A stretch of 64,000 bases of DNA from Liolophura sinensis (taxonomy: Eukaryota; Mollusca; Polyplacophora; Chitonida; Chitonidae), in NCBI RefSeq assembly GCF_032854445.1, contig NW_027018069.1, positions 31,535 through 95,534 of the forward strand, written 5' to 3'. Below the pieces are notes generated by a model that made no database searches, was not told the DNA's origin, and was given only the letters and a program-made list of their open reading frames with translations. Positions 37,301 to 50,446 of this stretch are shown here, in pieces. Within the stretch, counting starts at the first letter, position 1, and each line of letters begins with the position of its first letter. The position numbers were made by a program, and so were the translations under genes.

Positions 37301-37650
37301 GTCGAAGACAAACTCAATGTCTTTATCTACATGTAGAAAAACCACACCATTTGTATATAAAAAAACACAAGGTACATGATACAGTCTGCTGTAAAAAAGT
37401 ACAATTGAACACTGACCCACATCAATAAGGTGCCAAAAGATGCGCAATTGGGCCAGGCATCTCCAGCTGTTGAAAAATTGCAAATTTCCTTGGTTTCCAT
37501 GGAGTAAGAGCCGTTGCTGGGCACGTGATCTTGACATCAATGATTATTCATTTGTGGCTACAGCCAAAAGTATTAGTCGGAGAGCAACGCGGTTTGCACC
37601 ATTCGATTTCTCGTCAAAAAATACGTCGGATTAGCCTCTTACCAGCAGCA
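34331..37650 (+). repeat. 3.3-kb block repeated at 56.9 kb, copy 1
   Basis: Six units matching 56,891-60,210 at an offset of 22,560-22,561. Shared private variants: GCCTAGTC with AACTTTGTAC in the unit at 34731, TAGCCTCCTTCC (36,531) in the unit at 36382, and GCTGGCCACG in the unit at 36932. I noted roughly ten differences by eye, for example GCCATGCC near 34,507, CTGCAGCTG near 35,269, GAAAATCGG near 36,049, ACAGGCAAAAG near 36,460 and GTCCAAAATATACG near 37,062. Order of types: A/B hybrid, C, D, A, B, then a C/D hybrid that no longer matches. Confidence 0.85.
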
Positions 37651-38032
37651 TTGGAACAGTTTTTCCACTTTTGGATTTTTGCCTGGTCTTTTTGCGAATT
37701 GAAATCGGCTACATTAACTTTGTACAATCGCGACTGGTCATTACTATATTCAACTTTTCATTATAAGTTATGTGCCCTTCGGTAGCCCAGACGACGTCAA
37801 ATCTTTGGGCCAAGCCCATTTAACTCACCCAGCAAATGTCTTACTTCTAAGTCGAAGACAAACTCAATGTCTTTATCTACATGTAGAAAAACCACACCGT
37901 TTGTATATAAAAAAAACACAAGGTACTTGATACAGTCTGCTGTAAAAAGTACAATTGAACACTGACCCACATCAATAAGGTGCCAAAAGATGCGCAGTTG
38001 GGCCAGGCATCTCCAGCTGTTGAAAAATTGCA

Positions 38033-40785
38033 AATTTCCTTGGTTTCCATGGAGTAAGAGCCGTTGCTGGGCACGTGATCTTGACATCAATGATTATTCA
38101 TTTGTGGCTACAGCCAAAAGTATTGGTCGGAGAGCAACGCGGTTTGCACCATTCGATTTCTCGTCAAAAAAATACGTCGGATTAGCCTCTTACCAGCAGC
38201 ATTGGAACAGTTTTTCTACTTTTGGATTTTTACCTGGTCTTTTTGCGAATTGAAATCGGCTACATTAACTATGTACAATCGCGACTGGTCATTACTATAT
38301 TCAACATTTCATTATAAGTTATGTGCCCTTCGGTAACCCAGACGACGTCAAATCTTTGGGCCAAGCCCATTTAACTCACCCAGCAAATGACTTACTTCTA
38401 AGTCGAAGACAAACTCAATGTCTTTATCTACATGTAGAAAAACCACACCATTTGTATATAAAAAAACACAAGGTACATGATACAGTCTGCAGTAAAAAAG
38501 TACAATTGAACACTGACCCACATCAATAAGGTGCCAAAAGATGCGCAATTGGGCCAGGGCATCTCCAGCTGTTGAAAAATTGCAAATTTCCTTGGTTTCC
38601 ATGGAGTAAGAGCCGTTGCTGGCCACGTGATCTTGACATCAATGATTATTCATTTGTGGCTACAGCCAAAAGTATTAGTCGGAGAGCAACGCGGTTTGCA
38701 CCATTCGATTTCTCGTCAAAAAATACGTCGGATTAGCCTCTTACCAGCAGCATTGGAACAGTTTTTTTACTTTTGGATTTTTGCCCGGTCTTTTTTCTAA
38801 TTGAAATCGGCTACATTAACTATGTACAATCGCGACTGGTCATTACTATATTCAACTTTTCATTATAAGTTATGTGCCCTTCGGTAGCCCAGACGACGTC
38901 AAATCTTTGGGCCAAGCCCATTTAACTCACCCAGCAAATGTCTTACTTCTAAGTCGAAGACAAACTCACATGTAGAAAAACCACAACCATTTGTATATAA
39001 AAAAACACAAGGTACATGATACAGTCTGCTGTAAAAAAGTACAATTGAAACACTGACCCCACATCAATAAGGTGCCAAAAAGATGCGCAATTGGGCCAGG
39101 CATCTCCAGCTGTTGAAAAATTGCAAATTTCCTTGGTTTCCATGAGTAAGAGCCGTTGCTGGGCACGTGATCTTGACATCAATGATTATTCATTTGTGGC
39201 TACAGCCAAAAGTATTAGTCGGAGAGCAACGCGGTTTGCACCATTCGATTTCTCGTCAAAAAATACGTCGATTAGCCTCTTACCAGCAGCATTGGAACAG
39301 TTTTTCCACTTTTGGATTTTTGCCTGGTATTTTTTCTAGTTGAAATCGGCTACATTAACTATGTACAATCGCGGGACTGGTCATTACTATATTCAACTTT
39401 TCATTATAAGTTATGTGCCCTTCGGTAACCCAGACGACGTCAAATCTTTGGGCCCAAGCCCATTTAACTCACCCAGCAAATGTCTTACTTCTAAGTCGAA
39501 GACAAACTCAATGTCTTTATCTACATGTAGAAAAACCACACCATTTGTATATAAAAAAACACAAGGTACATGATACAGTCTGCTGTAAAAAAGTACAATT
39601 GAACATTGACCCACATCAATAAAGTGCCAAAAGATGCGCAATTGGGCCAGGCATCTCCAGCTGTTGAAAAATTGCAAATTTCCTTGGTTTCCATGGAGTA
39701 AGAGCCGTTGCTGGGCACGTGATCCTGACATCAATGATTATTCATTTGTGGCTACAGCCAAAAGTATTGGTCGGAGAGCAACGCGGTTTGCACCATTCGA
39801 TTCTCGTCAAAATATACGTCGGATTAGCCTCTTACCAGCAGCATTGGAACAGTTTTTCCACTTTTTGATTTTTGCCTGGTCTTTTTGCGAAATTGAAAAT
39901 CGGCTACATTAACTTTGTACAATCGCGACTGGTCATTACTATATTCAACTCTTCATTATAAGTTATGTGCCCTTCGGTAGCCCAGGACGACGTCAAATCT
40001 TTGGGGCCAAGCCCATTTAACTCACCCAGCAAATGTCTTACTTCTAAGTCGAAGACAAACTCAATGTCTTTATCTACATGTAGAAAAAACCACACCCGTT
40101 TGTATATAAAAAAAACACAAGGTACTTGATACAGTCCGCTGTAAAAAGTACAATTGAACACTGACCCACATCAATAAGGTGCCAAAAAGATGCGCAATTG
40201 GGCCAGGCATCTCCAGCTGTTGAAAAAATTGCAAATTTCCTTGGTTTCCATGGAGTAAGAGCCGTTGCTGGGCACGTGATCTCTGACATCAATGATTTTT
40301 CGTTTGTGGCTACAGCCAAAAGTCTTGGTCGTAGAGCAACGCGGTTTGCACCATTCGATTTCTCGTCAAAAAATACGTCGGATTAGCCTCTTACCAGCAG
40401 CATTGGAACAGTTTTTCTACTTTTGGATTTTTACCTGGTCTTTTTGTGAATTGGAAATCGGCTACATTAACTATGTACAATCGCGACTGGTCATTACTAT
40501 ATTCAACATTTCATTATAAGTTATGTGCCCTTCGGTAGCCCAGACGACGTCAAATCTTTGGGCCAAGCCCATTTAACTCACCCAGCAAATGACTTACTTC
40601 TAAGTCGAAGACAAACTCAATGTCTTTATCTACATGTAGAAAAACCACACCATTTGTATATAAAAAAACACAAGGTACATGATACAGTCTGCTGTAAAAA
40701 AGTACAATTGAACACTGACCCACATCAATAAGGTGCCAAAAGATGCGCAATTGGGCCAGGCATCTCCAGCTGTTGAAAAATTGCA
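38033..40785 (+). repeat. Five-unit block A-B-C-D-A', copy 1 (indel-rich)
   Basis: Units at 38033, 38585, 39126, 39677 and 40234. Shared markers with the next copy: CTGCAGTAAAAAAG in A, GCTGGCCACG with GCCCGGTC in B, CAATAAAGTGCC before D, AACTCTTC in D, GATTTTTCGTTTG with TTTTTGTGAATTG in A'. Between about 38,550 and 40,450 this copy is full of small changes absent from copy 2: a 13-bp loss at 38,967/38,968, CCACAACC, GACCCCAC, GCGGGACTGG, GGGCCCAAG, GGACGACG, GGGGCCAAG, CACACCCG and CTCTGACATC. The unit at 40234 also carries true-looking substitutions (GTCTTGGTCGTAGAG). Confidence 0.8.
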
Positions 40786-43538
40786 AATTTCCTTGGTTTC
40801 CATGGAGTAAGAGCCGTTGCTGGGCACGTGATCTTGACATCAATGATTATTCATTTGTGGCTACAGCCAAAAGTATTGGTCGGAGAGCAACGCGGTTTGC
40901 ACCATTCGATTTCTCGTCAAAAAATACGTCGGATTAGCCTCTTACCAGCAGCATTGGAACAGTTTTTCTACTTTTGGATTTTTACCTGGTCTTTTTGCGA
41001 ATTGAAATCGGCTACATTAACTATGTACAATCGCGACTGGTCATTACTATATTCAACATTTCATTATAAGTTATGTGCCCTTCGGTAACCCAGACGACGT
41101 CAAATCTTTGGGCCAAGCCCATTTAACTCACCCAGCAAATGACTTACTTCTAAGTCGAAGACAAACTCAATGTCTTTATCTACATGTAGAAAAACCACAC
41201 CATTTGTATATAAAAAAACACAAGGTACATGATACAGTCTGCAGTAAAAAAGTACAATTGAACACTGACCCACATCAATAAGGTGCCAAAAGATGCGCAA
41301 TTGGGCCAGGCATCTCCAGCTGTTGAAAAATTGCAAATTTCCTTGGTTTCCATGGAGTAAGAGCCGTTGCTGGCCACGTGATCTTGACATCAATGATTAT
41401 TCATTTGTGGCTACAGCCAAAAGTATTAGTCGGAGAGCAACGCGGTTTGCACCATTCGATTTCTCGTCAAAAAATACGTCGGATTAGCCTCTTACCAGCA
41501 GCATTGGAACAGTTTTTTTTACTTTTGGATTTTTGCCCGGTCTTTTTTCTAATTGAAATCGGCTACATTAACTATGTACAATCGCGACTGGTCATTACTA
41601 TATTCAACTTTTCATTATAAGTTATGTGCCCTTCGGTAGCCCAGACGACGTCAAATCTTTGGGCCAAGCCCATTTAACTCACCCAGCAAATGTCTTACTT
41701 CTAAGTCGAAGACAAACTCAATGTCTTTATCTACATGTAGAAAAACCACACCATTTGTATATAAAAAAACACAAGGTACATGATACAGTCTGCTGTAAAA
41801 AAGTACAATTGAACACTGACCCACATCAATAAGGTGCCAAAAGATGCGCAATTGGGCCAGGCATCTCCAGCTGTTGAAAAATTGCAAATTTCCTTGGTTT
41901 CCATGGAGTAAGAGCCGTTGCTGGGCACGTGATCTTGACATCAATGATTATTCATTTGTGGCTACAGCCAAAAGTATTAGTCGGAGAGCAACGCGGTTTG
42001 CACCATTCGATTTCTCGTCAAAAAATACGTCGGATTAGCCTCTTACCAGCAGCATTGGAACAGTTTTTCCACTTTTGGATTTTTGCCTGGTATTTTTTCT
42101 AATTGAAATCGGCTACATTAACTATGTACAATCGCGACTGGTCATTACTATATTCAACTTTTCATTATAAGTTATGTGCCCTTCGGTAACCCAGACGACG
42201 TCAAATCTTTGGGCCAAGCCCGATTTAACTCACCCAGCAAATGTCTTACTTCTAAGTCGAAGACAAACTCAATGTCTTTATCTACATGTAGAAAAACCAC
42301 ACCATTTGTATATAAAAAAACACAAGGTACATGATACAGTCTGCTGTAAAAAAGTACAATTGAACATTGACCCACATCAATAAAGTGCCAAAAGATGCGC
42401 AATTGGGCCAGGCATCTCCAGCTGTTGAAAAATTGCAAATTTCCTTGGTTTCCATGGAGTAAGAGCCGTTGCTGGGCACGTGATCTTGACATCAATGATT
42501 ATTCATTTGTGGCTACAGCCAAAAGTATTGGTCGGAGAGCAACGCGGTTTGCACCATTCGATTTCTCGTCAAAATATACGTCGGATTAGCCTCTTACCAG
42601 CAGCATTGGAACAGTTTTTCCACTTTTTGATTTTTGCCTGGTCTTTTTGCGAATTGAAATCGGCTACATTAACTTTGTACAATCGCGACTGGTCATTACT
42701 ATATTCAACTCTTCATTATAAGTTATGTGCCCTTCGGTAGCCCAGACGACGTCAAATCTTTGGGCCAAGCCCATTTAACTCACCCAGCAAATGTCTTACT
42801 TCTAAGTCGAAGACAAACTCAATGTCTTTATCTACATGTAGAAAAACCACACCGTTTGTATATAAAAAAAACACAAGGTACTTGATACAGTCCGCTGTAA
42901 AAAGTACAATTGAACACTGACCCACATCAATAAGGTGCCAAAAGATGCGCAATTGGGCCAGGCATCTCCAGCTGTTGAAAAATTGCAAATTTCCTTGGTT
43001 TCCATGGAGTAAGAGCCGTTGCTGGGCACGTGATCTTGACATCAATGATTTTTCGTTTGTGGCTACAGCCAAAAGTATTGGTCGGAGAGCAACGCGGTTT
43101 GCACCATTCGATTTTCTCGTCAAAAAATACGTCGGATTAGCCTCTTACCAGCAGCATTGGAACAGTTTTTCTACTTTTGGATTTTTACCTGGTCTTTTTG
43201 TGAATTGAAATCGGCTACATTAACTATGTACAATCGCGACTGGTCATTACTATATTCAACATTTCATTATAAGTTATGTGCCCTTCGGTAGCCCAGACGA
43301 CGTCAAATCTTTGGGCCAAGCCCATTTAACTCACCCAGCAAATGACTTACTTCTAAGTCGAAGACAAACTCAATGTCTTTATCTACATGTAGAAAAACCA
43401 CACCATTTGTATATAAAAAAACACAAGGTACATGATACAGTCTGCTGTAAAAAAGTACAATTGAACACTGACCCACATCAATAAGGTGCCAAAAGATGCG
43501 CAATTGGGCCAGGCATCTCCAGCTGTTGAAAAATTGCA
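40786..43538 (+). repeat. Five-unit block A-B-C-D-A', copy 2 (clean)
   Basis: Units at 40786, 41336, 41887, 42438 and 42988, 2,753 bp in total and directly following copy 1. It has all the markers of copy 1 with few indels (an extra T near 43,113 in GATTTTCTCG, a longer T-run near 41,513). It adds GCCCGATTTAAC near 42,217, a base insertion shared with the units at 45191 and 48,0xx downstream. This is the best reference copy of the block. Confidence 0.85.
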
Positions 43539-44875
43539 AATTTCCTTGGTTTCCATGGAGTAAGAGCCGTTGCTGGCCACGTGATCTTGACATCAATGAT
43601 TATTCATTTGTGGCTACAGCCAAAAGTATTAGTCGGAGAGCAACGCGGTTTGCACCATTCGATTTCTCGTCAAAAAATACGTCGGATTAGCCTCTTACCA
43701 GCAGCATTGGAACAGTTTTTCCACTTTTGGATTTTTGCCTGGTATTTTTTCTAATTGAAATCGGCTACATTAACTTTGTACAATCGCGACTGGTCATTAC
43801 TATATTCAACTCTTCATTATAAGTTATGTGCCCTTCGGTAGCCCAGACGACGTCAAATCTTTGGGCCAAGCCCATTTAACTCACCCAGCAAATGTCTTAC
43901 TTCTAAGTCGAAGACAAACTCAATGTCTTTATCTACATGTAGAAAAACCACACCGTTTGTATATAAAAAAAAACACAAGGTACTTGATACAGTCCGCTGT
44001 AAAAAGTACAATTGAACACTGACCCACATCAATAAGGTGCCAAAAGATGCGCAGTTGGGCCAGGCATCTCCAGCTGTTGAAAAATTGCAAATTTCCTTGG
44101 TTCCATGGAGTAAGAGCCGTTGCTGGGCACGTGATCTTGACATCAATGATTATTCGTTGTGGCTACAGCCAAAAGTATTGGTCGGAGAGCAACGCGGTTT
44201 GCACCATTCGATTTCTCGTCAAAAAATACGTCGGATTAGCCTCTTACCAGCAGCATTGGAACAGTTTTTCCTACTTTTGGGATTTTTACCTGGTCTTTTT
44301 GTGAATTGAAATCGGCTACATTAACTATGTACAATCGCGACTGGTCAATACTATATTCAACATTTCATTATAAGTTATGTGCCCTTCGGTAGCCCAGACG
44401 ACGTCAAATCTTTGGGCCAAGCCCATTTAACTCACCCAGCAAATGACTTACTTCTAAGTCGAAGACAAACTCAATGTCTTTATCTACATGTAGAAAAACC
44501 ACACCATTTGTATATAAAAAAACACAAGGTACATGATACAGTCTGCTGTAAAAAAAGTACAATTGAACACTGACCCACATCAATAAGGTGCCAAAAGATG
44601 CGCAATTGGGCCAGGCATCTCCAGCTGTTGAAAAATTGCAAATTTCCTTGGTTTCCATGGAGTAAGAGCCGTTGCTGGGCACGTGATCTTGACATCAATG
44701 ATTATTCATTTGTGGCTACAGCCAAAAGTATTAGTCGGAGAGCAACGCGGTTTGCACCATTCGATTTCTCGTCAAAAAATACGTCGGATTAGCCTCTTAC
44801 CAGCAGCATTGGAACAGTTTTTTTACTTTTGGATTTTTGCCTGGTCTTTTTTCTAAATGAAATCGGCTACATTAA
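43539..44875 (+). repeat. Hybrid right-domain units
   Basis: The unit at 43539 begins as B (GCTGGCCACG, TTAGTCGG), continues as C (ttttccac, ggtattttttctaattg) and ends as D (AACTTTGTAC, AACTCTTC, CCACACCGTTTG, GCGCAGTTGG). The unit at 44090 is an A' copy with TGGTCAATAC and several indels (GGTTCCATGG, TTCGTTGTGG, CTACTTTTGGGATT). The chimera within a single unit shows exchange between non-equivalent positions of the four-unit pattern. Confidence 0.75.
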
Positions 44876-47623
44876 CTATGTACAATCGCGACTGGTCATT
44901 ACTATATTCAACTTTTCATTATAAGTTATGTGCCCTTCGGTAGCCCAGACGACGTCAAATCTTTGGGCCAAGCCCATTTAACTCACCAAGCAAATGTCTT
45001 ACTTCTAAGTCGAAGACAAACTCAATGTCTTTATCTACATGTAGAAAAACCACACCATTTGTATATAAAAAAACACAAGGTACATGATACAGTCTGCTGT
45101 AAAAAAGTACAATTGAACACTGACCCACATCAATAAGGTGCCAAAAGATGCGCAATTGGGCCAGGCATCTCCAGCTGTTGAAAAATTGCAAATTTCCTTG
45201 GTTTCCATGGAGTAAGAGCCGTTGCTGGGCACGTGATCTTGACATCAATGATTATTCATTTGTGGCTACAGCCAAAAGTATTAGTCGGAGAGCAACGCGG
45301 TTTGCACCATTCGATTTCTCGTCAAAAAATACGTCGGATTAGCCTCTTACCAGCAGCATTGGAACAGTTTTTCCACTTTTGGATTTTTGCCTGGTATTTT
45401 TGCTAATTGAAATCGGCTACATTAACTATGTACAATCGCGACTGGTCATTACTATATTCAACTTTTCATTATAAGTTATGTGCCCTTCGGTAGCCCAGAC
45501 GACGTCAAATCTTTGGGCCAAGCCCGATTTAACTCACCCAGCAAATGTCTTACTTCTAAGTCGAAGACAAACTCAATGTCTTTATCTACATGTAGAAAAA
45601 CCACACCATTTGTATATAAAAAAACACAAGGTACATGATACAGTCTGCTGTAAAAAAGTACAATTGAACACTGACCCACATCAATAAGGTGCCAAAAGAT
45701 GCGCAATTGGGCCAGGCATCTCCAGCTGTTGAAAAATTGCAAATTTCCTTGGTTTCCATGGAGTAAGAGCCGTTGCTGGGCACGTGATCTTGACATCAAT
45801 GATTATTCAATTGTGGCTACAGCCAAAAGTATTGGTCGGAGAGCAACGCGGTTTGCACCATTCGATTTCTCGTTACAAAATACGTCGGATTAGCCTCTTA
45901 CCAGCAGCATTGGAACAGTTTTTCCACTTTTGGATTTTTGCCTGGTCTTTTTGCGAATTGAAATCGGCTACATTTACTATTTACCATTGCGACTGGTCAT
46001 TACTATATTCAACTTTTCATTATAAGTTATGTGCCCTTCGGTAGCCCAGACGACGTCAAATCTTTGGGCCAAGCCCATTTAACTCACCCAGCAAATGTCT
46101 TACTTCTAAGTCGAAGACAAACTCAATGTCTTTATCTACATGTAGAAAAACCACACCATTTGTATATAAAAAAACACAAGTTACTTGATACAGTCTGCTA
46201 TAAAAAGTACAATTGAACACTGACCCACATCAATAAGGTGCCAAAAGATGCGCAATTGGGCCAGGCATCTCCAGCTGTTGAAAAATTGCAAATTTCCTTG
46301 GTTTCCATGGAGTAAGAGCCGTTGCTGGGCACGTGATCTTGACATCATTGATTATTCAATTGTGGCTACAGCCAAAAGTATTGGTCGGAGAGCAACGCGG
46401 TTTGCACCATTCGATTTCTGGTCACAAAGTACGTCGGATTAGTCTCTTACGAGCACCATTGGAACAGTTTTTCCACTTTTGGATTTTTGCCTGGTCTTTT
46501 TGCGAATTAAAATCGGCTACATTTACTATGTACCATCGTAAATGGTTATTACTATATTCAACTTTTCATTATAAGTTATGTGCCCTTCGGTAGCCCAGAC
46601 GACGTCAAATCTTTGGGCCAAGCCCATTTAACTCACCCAGAAAATGTCTTACTTCTAAGTCGAAGACAAACTCAATGTCTTTATCTACATGTAGAAAAAC
46701 CACACCATTTGTATATAAAAATACACAAGGTACTTGACACAGTCCGCTGTAAAAAGTACAATTGAAAACTGACCCACATCAATAAGGTGCCAAAAGATGC
46801 GCAATTGGGCCAGGCATCTCCAGCTGTTAAAAAATTGCAAATTTCCTTGGTTTCCATGGAGTAAGAGCCGTTGCTGGGCACGTGATCTTGACATCATTGA
46901 TTATTCAATTGTGGCTACAGCCAAAAGTATTGGTCGGAGAGCAACGCGGTTTGCACCATTCGATTATTCGTCACAAAATACGACGGATTAGCCTCTTACC
47001 AGCAGCATTGGAACAGTTTTTCCACTTTTGGATTTTTGCCTGGTCTTTTTGTGAATTGAAATCGGCTACATTTACTATGTACCTTTGCGACTGGTCATTA
47101 CTATATTCAACTTTTCATTATAAGTTATGTGCCCTTCGGTAGCCCAGACGACGTCAAATCTTTGGGCCAAGCCCATTTAACTCACCCAGCAAATGTCTTA
47201 ATTCTAAGTCGAAGACAAACTCAATGTCTTCATCTACATGTAGAAAAACCACACCATTTGTATATAAAAAAACACAAGGTACTTGACACAGTCCGCTGTA
47301 AAAAGTACAATTGAACACTGACCCACATCAATAAGGTGCCAAAAGATGCGCAATAGGGCCAGGCATCTCCAGCTGTTGAAAAATTGCAAATTTCCTTGGT
47401 TTCCATGGAGTAAGAGCCGTTGCTGGGCACGTGATCTTGACATCAATGATTATTCAATTGTGGCTACATCCAAAAGTATTGGTCGGAGAGCAACGCGGTT
47501 TGCACCATTCGATTTCTCGTTACAAAATACGTCGGATTAGCCTCTTACCAGCAGCATTGGAACAGTTTTTCCACTTTTGGATTTTTGCCTGGTCTTTTTG
47601 CGAATTGAAATCGGCTACATTTA
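44876..47623 (+). repeat. 2,748-bp tandem duplication, copy 1
   Basis: Five unit lengths repeated immediately downstream at an offset of 2,748. Diagnostic changes shared by both copies: CTCACCAAGC, GCCCGATTTAAC, TTATTCAATTG with TTACAAAATACG, ACTATTTACCATTGC, GGTCACAAAGTACG with TCTCTTACGAGCACC, CGTAAATGGTTATTAC, AGCTGTTAAAAAATT and CTACATCC. By eye I found about four differences: ggtattt versus ggtcttt (45,39x/48,14x), CATTGATTATTCAATTG versus CATCAATGATTATTCATTTG context (46,34x/49,09x, two bases), and GTATATAAAAAT versus GTGTATAAAAAT. The units inside are the most diverged in the window. Confidence 0.9.
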
Positions 47624-50371
47624 CTATGTACAATCGCGACTGGTCATTACTATATTCAACTTTTCATTATAAGTTATGTGCCCTTCGGTAGCCCAGACGA
47701 CGTCAAATCTTTGGGCCAAGCCCATTTAACTCACCAAGCAAATGTCTTACTTCTAAGTCGAAGACAAACTCAATGTCTTTATCTACATGTAGAAAAACCA
47801 CACCATTTGTATATAAAAAAACACAAGGTACATGATACAGTCTGCTGTAAAAAAGTACAATTGAACACTGACCCACATCAATAAGGTGCCAAAAGATGCG
47901 CAATTGGGCCAGGCATCTCCAGCTGTTGAAAAATTGCAAATTTCCTTGGTTTCCATGGAGTAAGAGCCGTTGCTGGGCACGTGATCTTGACATCAATGAT
48001 TATTCATTTGTGGCTACAGCCAAAAGTATTAGTCGGAGAGCAACGCGGTTTGCACCATTCGATTTCTCGTCAAAAAATACGTCGGATTAGCCTCTTACCA
48101 GCAGCATTGGAACAGTTTTTCCACTTTTGGATTTTTGCCTGGTCTTTTTGCTAATTGAAATCGGCTACATTAACTATGTACAATCGCGACTGGTCATTAC
48201 TATATTCAACTTTTCATTATAAGTTATGTGCCCTTCGGTAGCCCAGACGACGTCAAATCTTTGGGCCAAGCCCGATTTAACTCACCCAGCAAATGTCTTA
48301 CTTCTAAGTCGAAGACAAACTCAATGTCTTTATCTACATGTAGAAAAACCACACCATTTGTATATAAAAAAACACAAGGTACATGATACAGTCTGCTGTA
48401 AAAAAGTACAATTGAACACTGACCCACATCAATAAGGTGCCAAAAGATGCGCAATTGGGCCAGGCATCTCCAGCTGTTGAAAAATTGCAAATTTCCTTGG
48501 TTTCCATGGAGTAAGAGCCGTTGCTGGGCACGTGATCTTGACATCAATGATTATTCAATTGTGGCTACAGCCAAAAGTATTGGTCGGAGAGCAACGCGGT
48601 TTGCACCATTCGATTTCTCGTTACAAAATACGTCGGATTAGCCTCTTACCAGCAGCATTGGAACAGTTTTTCCACTTTTGGATTTTTGCCTGGTCTTTTT
48701 GCGAATTGAAATCGGCTACATTTACTATTTACCATTGCGACTGGTCATTACTATATTCAACTTTTCATTATAAGTTATGTGCCCTTCGGTAGCCCAGACG
48801 ACGTCAAATCTTTGGGCCAAGCCCATTTAACTCACCCAGCAAATGTCTTACTTCTAAGTCGAAGACAAACTCAATGTCTTTATCTACATGTAGAAAAACC
48901 ACACCATTTGTATATAAAAAAACACAAGTTACTTGATACAGTCTGCTATAAAAAGTACAATTGAACACTGACCCACATCAATAAGGTGCCAAAAGATGCG
49001 CAATTGGGCCAGGCATCTCCAGCTGTTGAAAAATTGCAAATTTCCTTGGTTTCCATGGAGTAAGAGCCGTTGCTGGGCACGTGATCTTGACATCAATGAT
49101 TATTCATTTGTGGCTACAGCCAAAAGTATTGGTCGGAGAGCAACGCGGTTTGCACCATTCGATTTCTGGTCACAAAGTACGTCGGATTAGTCTCTTACGA
49201 GCACCATTGGAACAGTTTTTCCACTTTTGGATTTTTGCCTGGTCTTTTTGCGAATTAAAATCGGCTACATTTACTATGTACCATCGTAAATGGTTATTAC
49301 TATATTCAACTTTTCATTATAAGTTATGTGCCCTTCGGTAGCCCAGACGACGTCAAATCTTTGGGCCAAGCCCATTTAACTCACCCAGAAAATGTCTTAC
49401 TTCTAAGTCGAAGACAAACTCAATGTCTTTATCTACATGTAGAAAAACCACACCATTTGTGTATAAAAATACACAAGGTACTTGACACAGTCCGCTGTAA
49501 AAAGTACAATTGAAAACTGACCCACATCAATAAGGTGCCAAAAGATGCGCAATTGGGCCAGGCATCTCCAGCTGTTAAAAAATTGCAAATTTCCTTGGTT
49601 TCCATGGAGTAAGAGCCGTTGCTGGGCACGTGATCTTGACATCATTGATTATTCAATTGTGGCTACAGCCAAAAGTATTGGTCGGAGAGCAACGCGGTTT
49701 GCACCATTCGATTATTCGTCACAAAATACGACGGATTAGCCTCTTACCAGCAGCATTGGAACAGTTTTTCCACTTTTGGATTTTTGCCTGGTCTTTTTGT
49801 GAATTGAAATCGGCTACATTTACTATGTACCTTTGCGACTGGTCATTACTATATTCAACTTTTCATTATAAGTTATGTGCCCTTCGGTAGCCCAGACGAC
49901 GTCAAATCTTTGGGCCAAGCCCATTTAACTCACCCAGCAAATGTCTTAATTCTAAGTCGAAGACAAACTCAATGTCTTCATCTACATGTAGAAAAACCAC
50001 ACCATTTGTATATAAAAAAACACAAGGTACTTGACACAGTCCGCTGTAAAAAGTACAATTGAACACTGACCCACATCAATAAGGTGCCAAAAGATGCGCA
50101 ATAGGGCCAGGCATCTCCAGCTGTTGAAAAATTGCAAATTTCCTTGGTTTCCATGGAGTAAGAGCCGTTGCTGGGCACGTGATCTTGACATCAATGATTA
50201 TTCAATTGTGGCTACATCCAAAAGTATTGGTCGGAGAGCAACGCGGTTTGCACCATTCGATTTCTCGTTACAAAATACGTCGGATTAGCCTCTTACCAGC
50301 AGCATTGGAACAGTTTTTCCACTTTTGGATTTTTGCCTGGTCTTTTTGCGAATTGAAATCGGCTACATTTA
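47624..50371 (+). repeat. 2,748-bp tandem duplication, copy 2
   Basis: The left join lies in ACTATGTAC near 47,623-47,631. Upstream the sequence matches the end of copy 1; downstream it matches the start of copy 1 (CAATCGCGAC at 44,883 and 47,631). The right end is at ACTATGTACC near 50,371-50,380, where the copies diverge. Near identity over 2.7 kb points to a recent unequal crossover, or to a duplicated stretch introduced by assembly. Confidence 0.9.
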
Positions 50372-50446
50372 CTATGTACCATTGCGACTGGTCATTACTA
50401 TATTCAACTTTTCATTATAAGTTATGTGCCCTTCGGTAGCCCAGAA

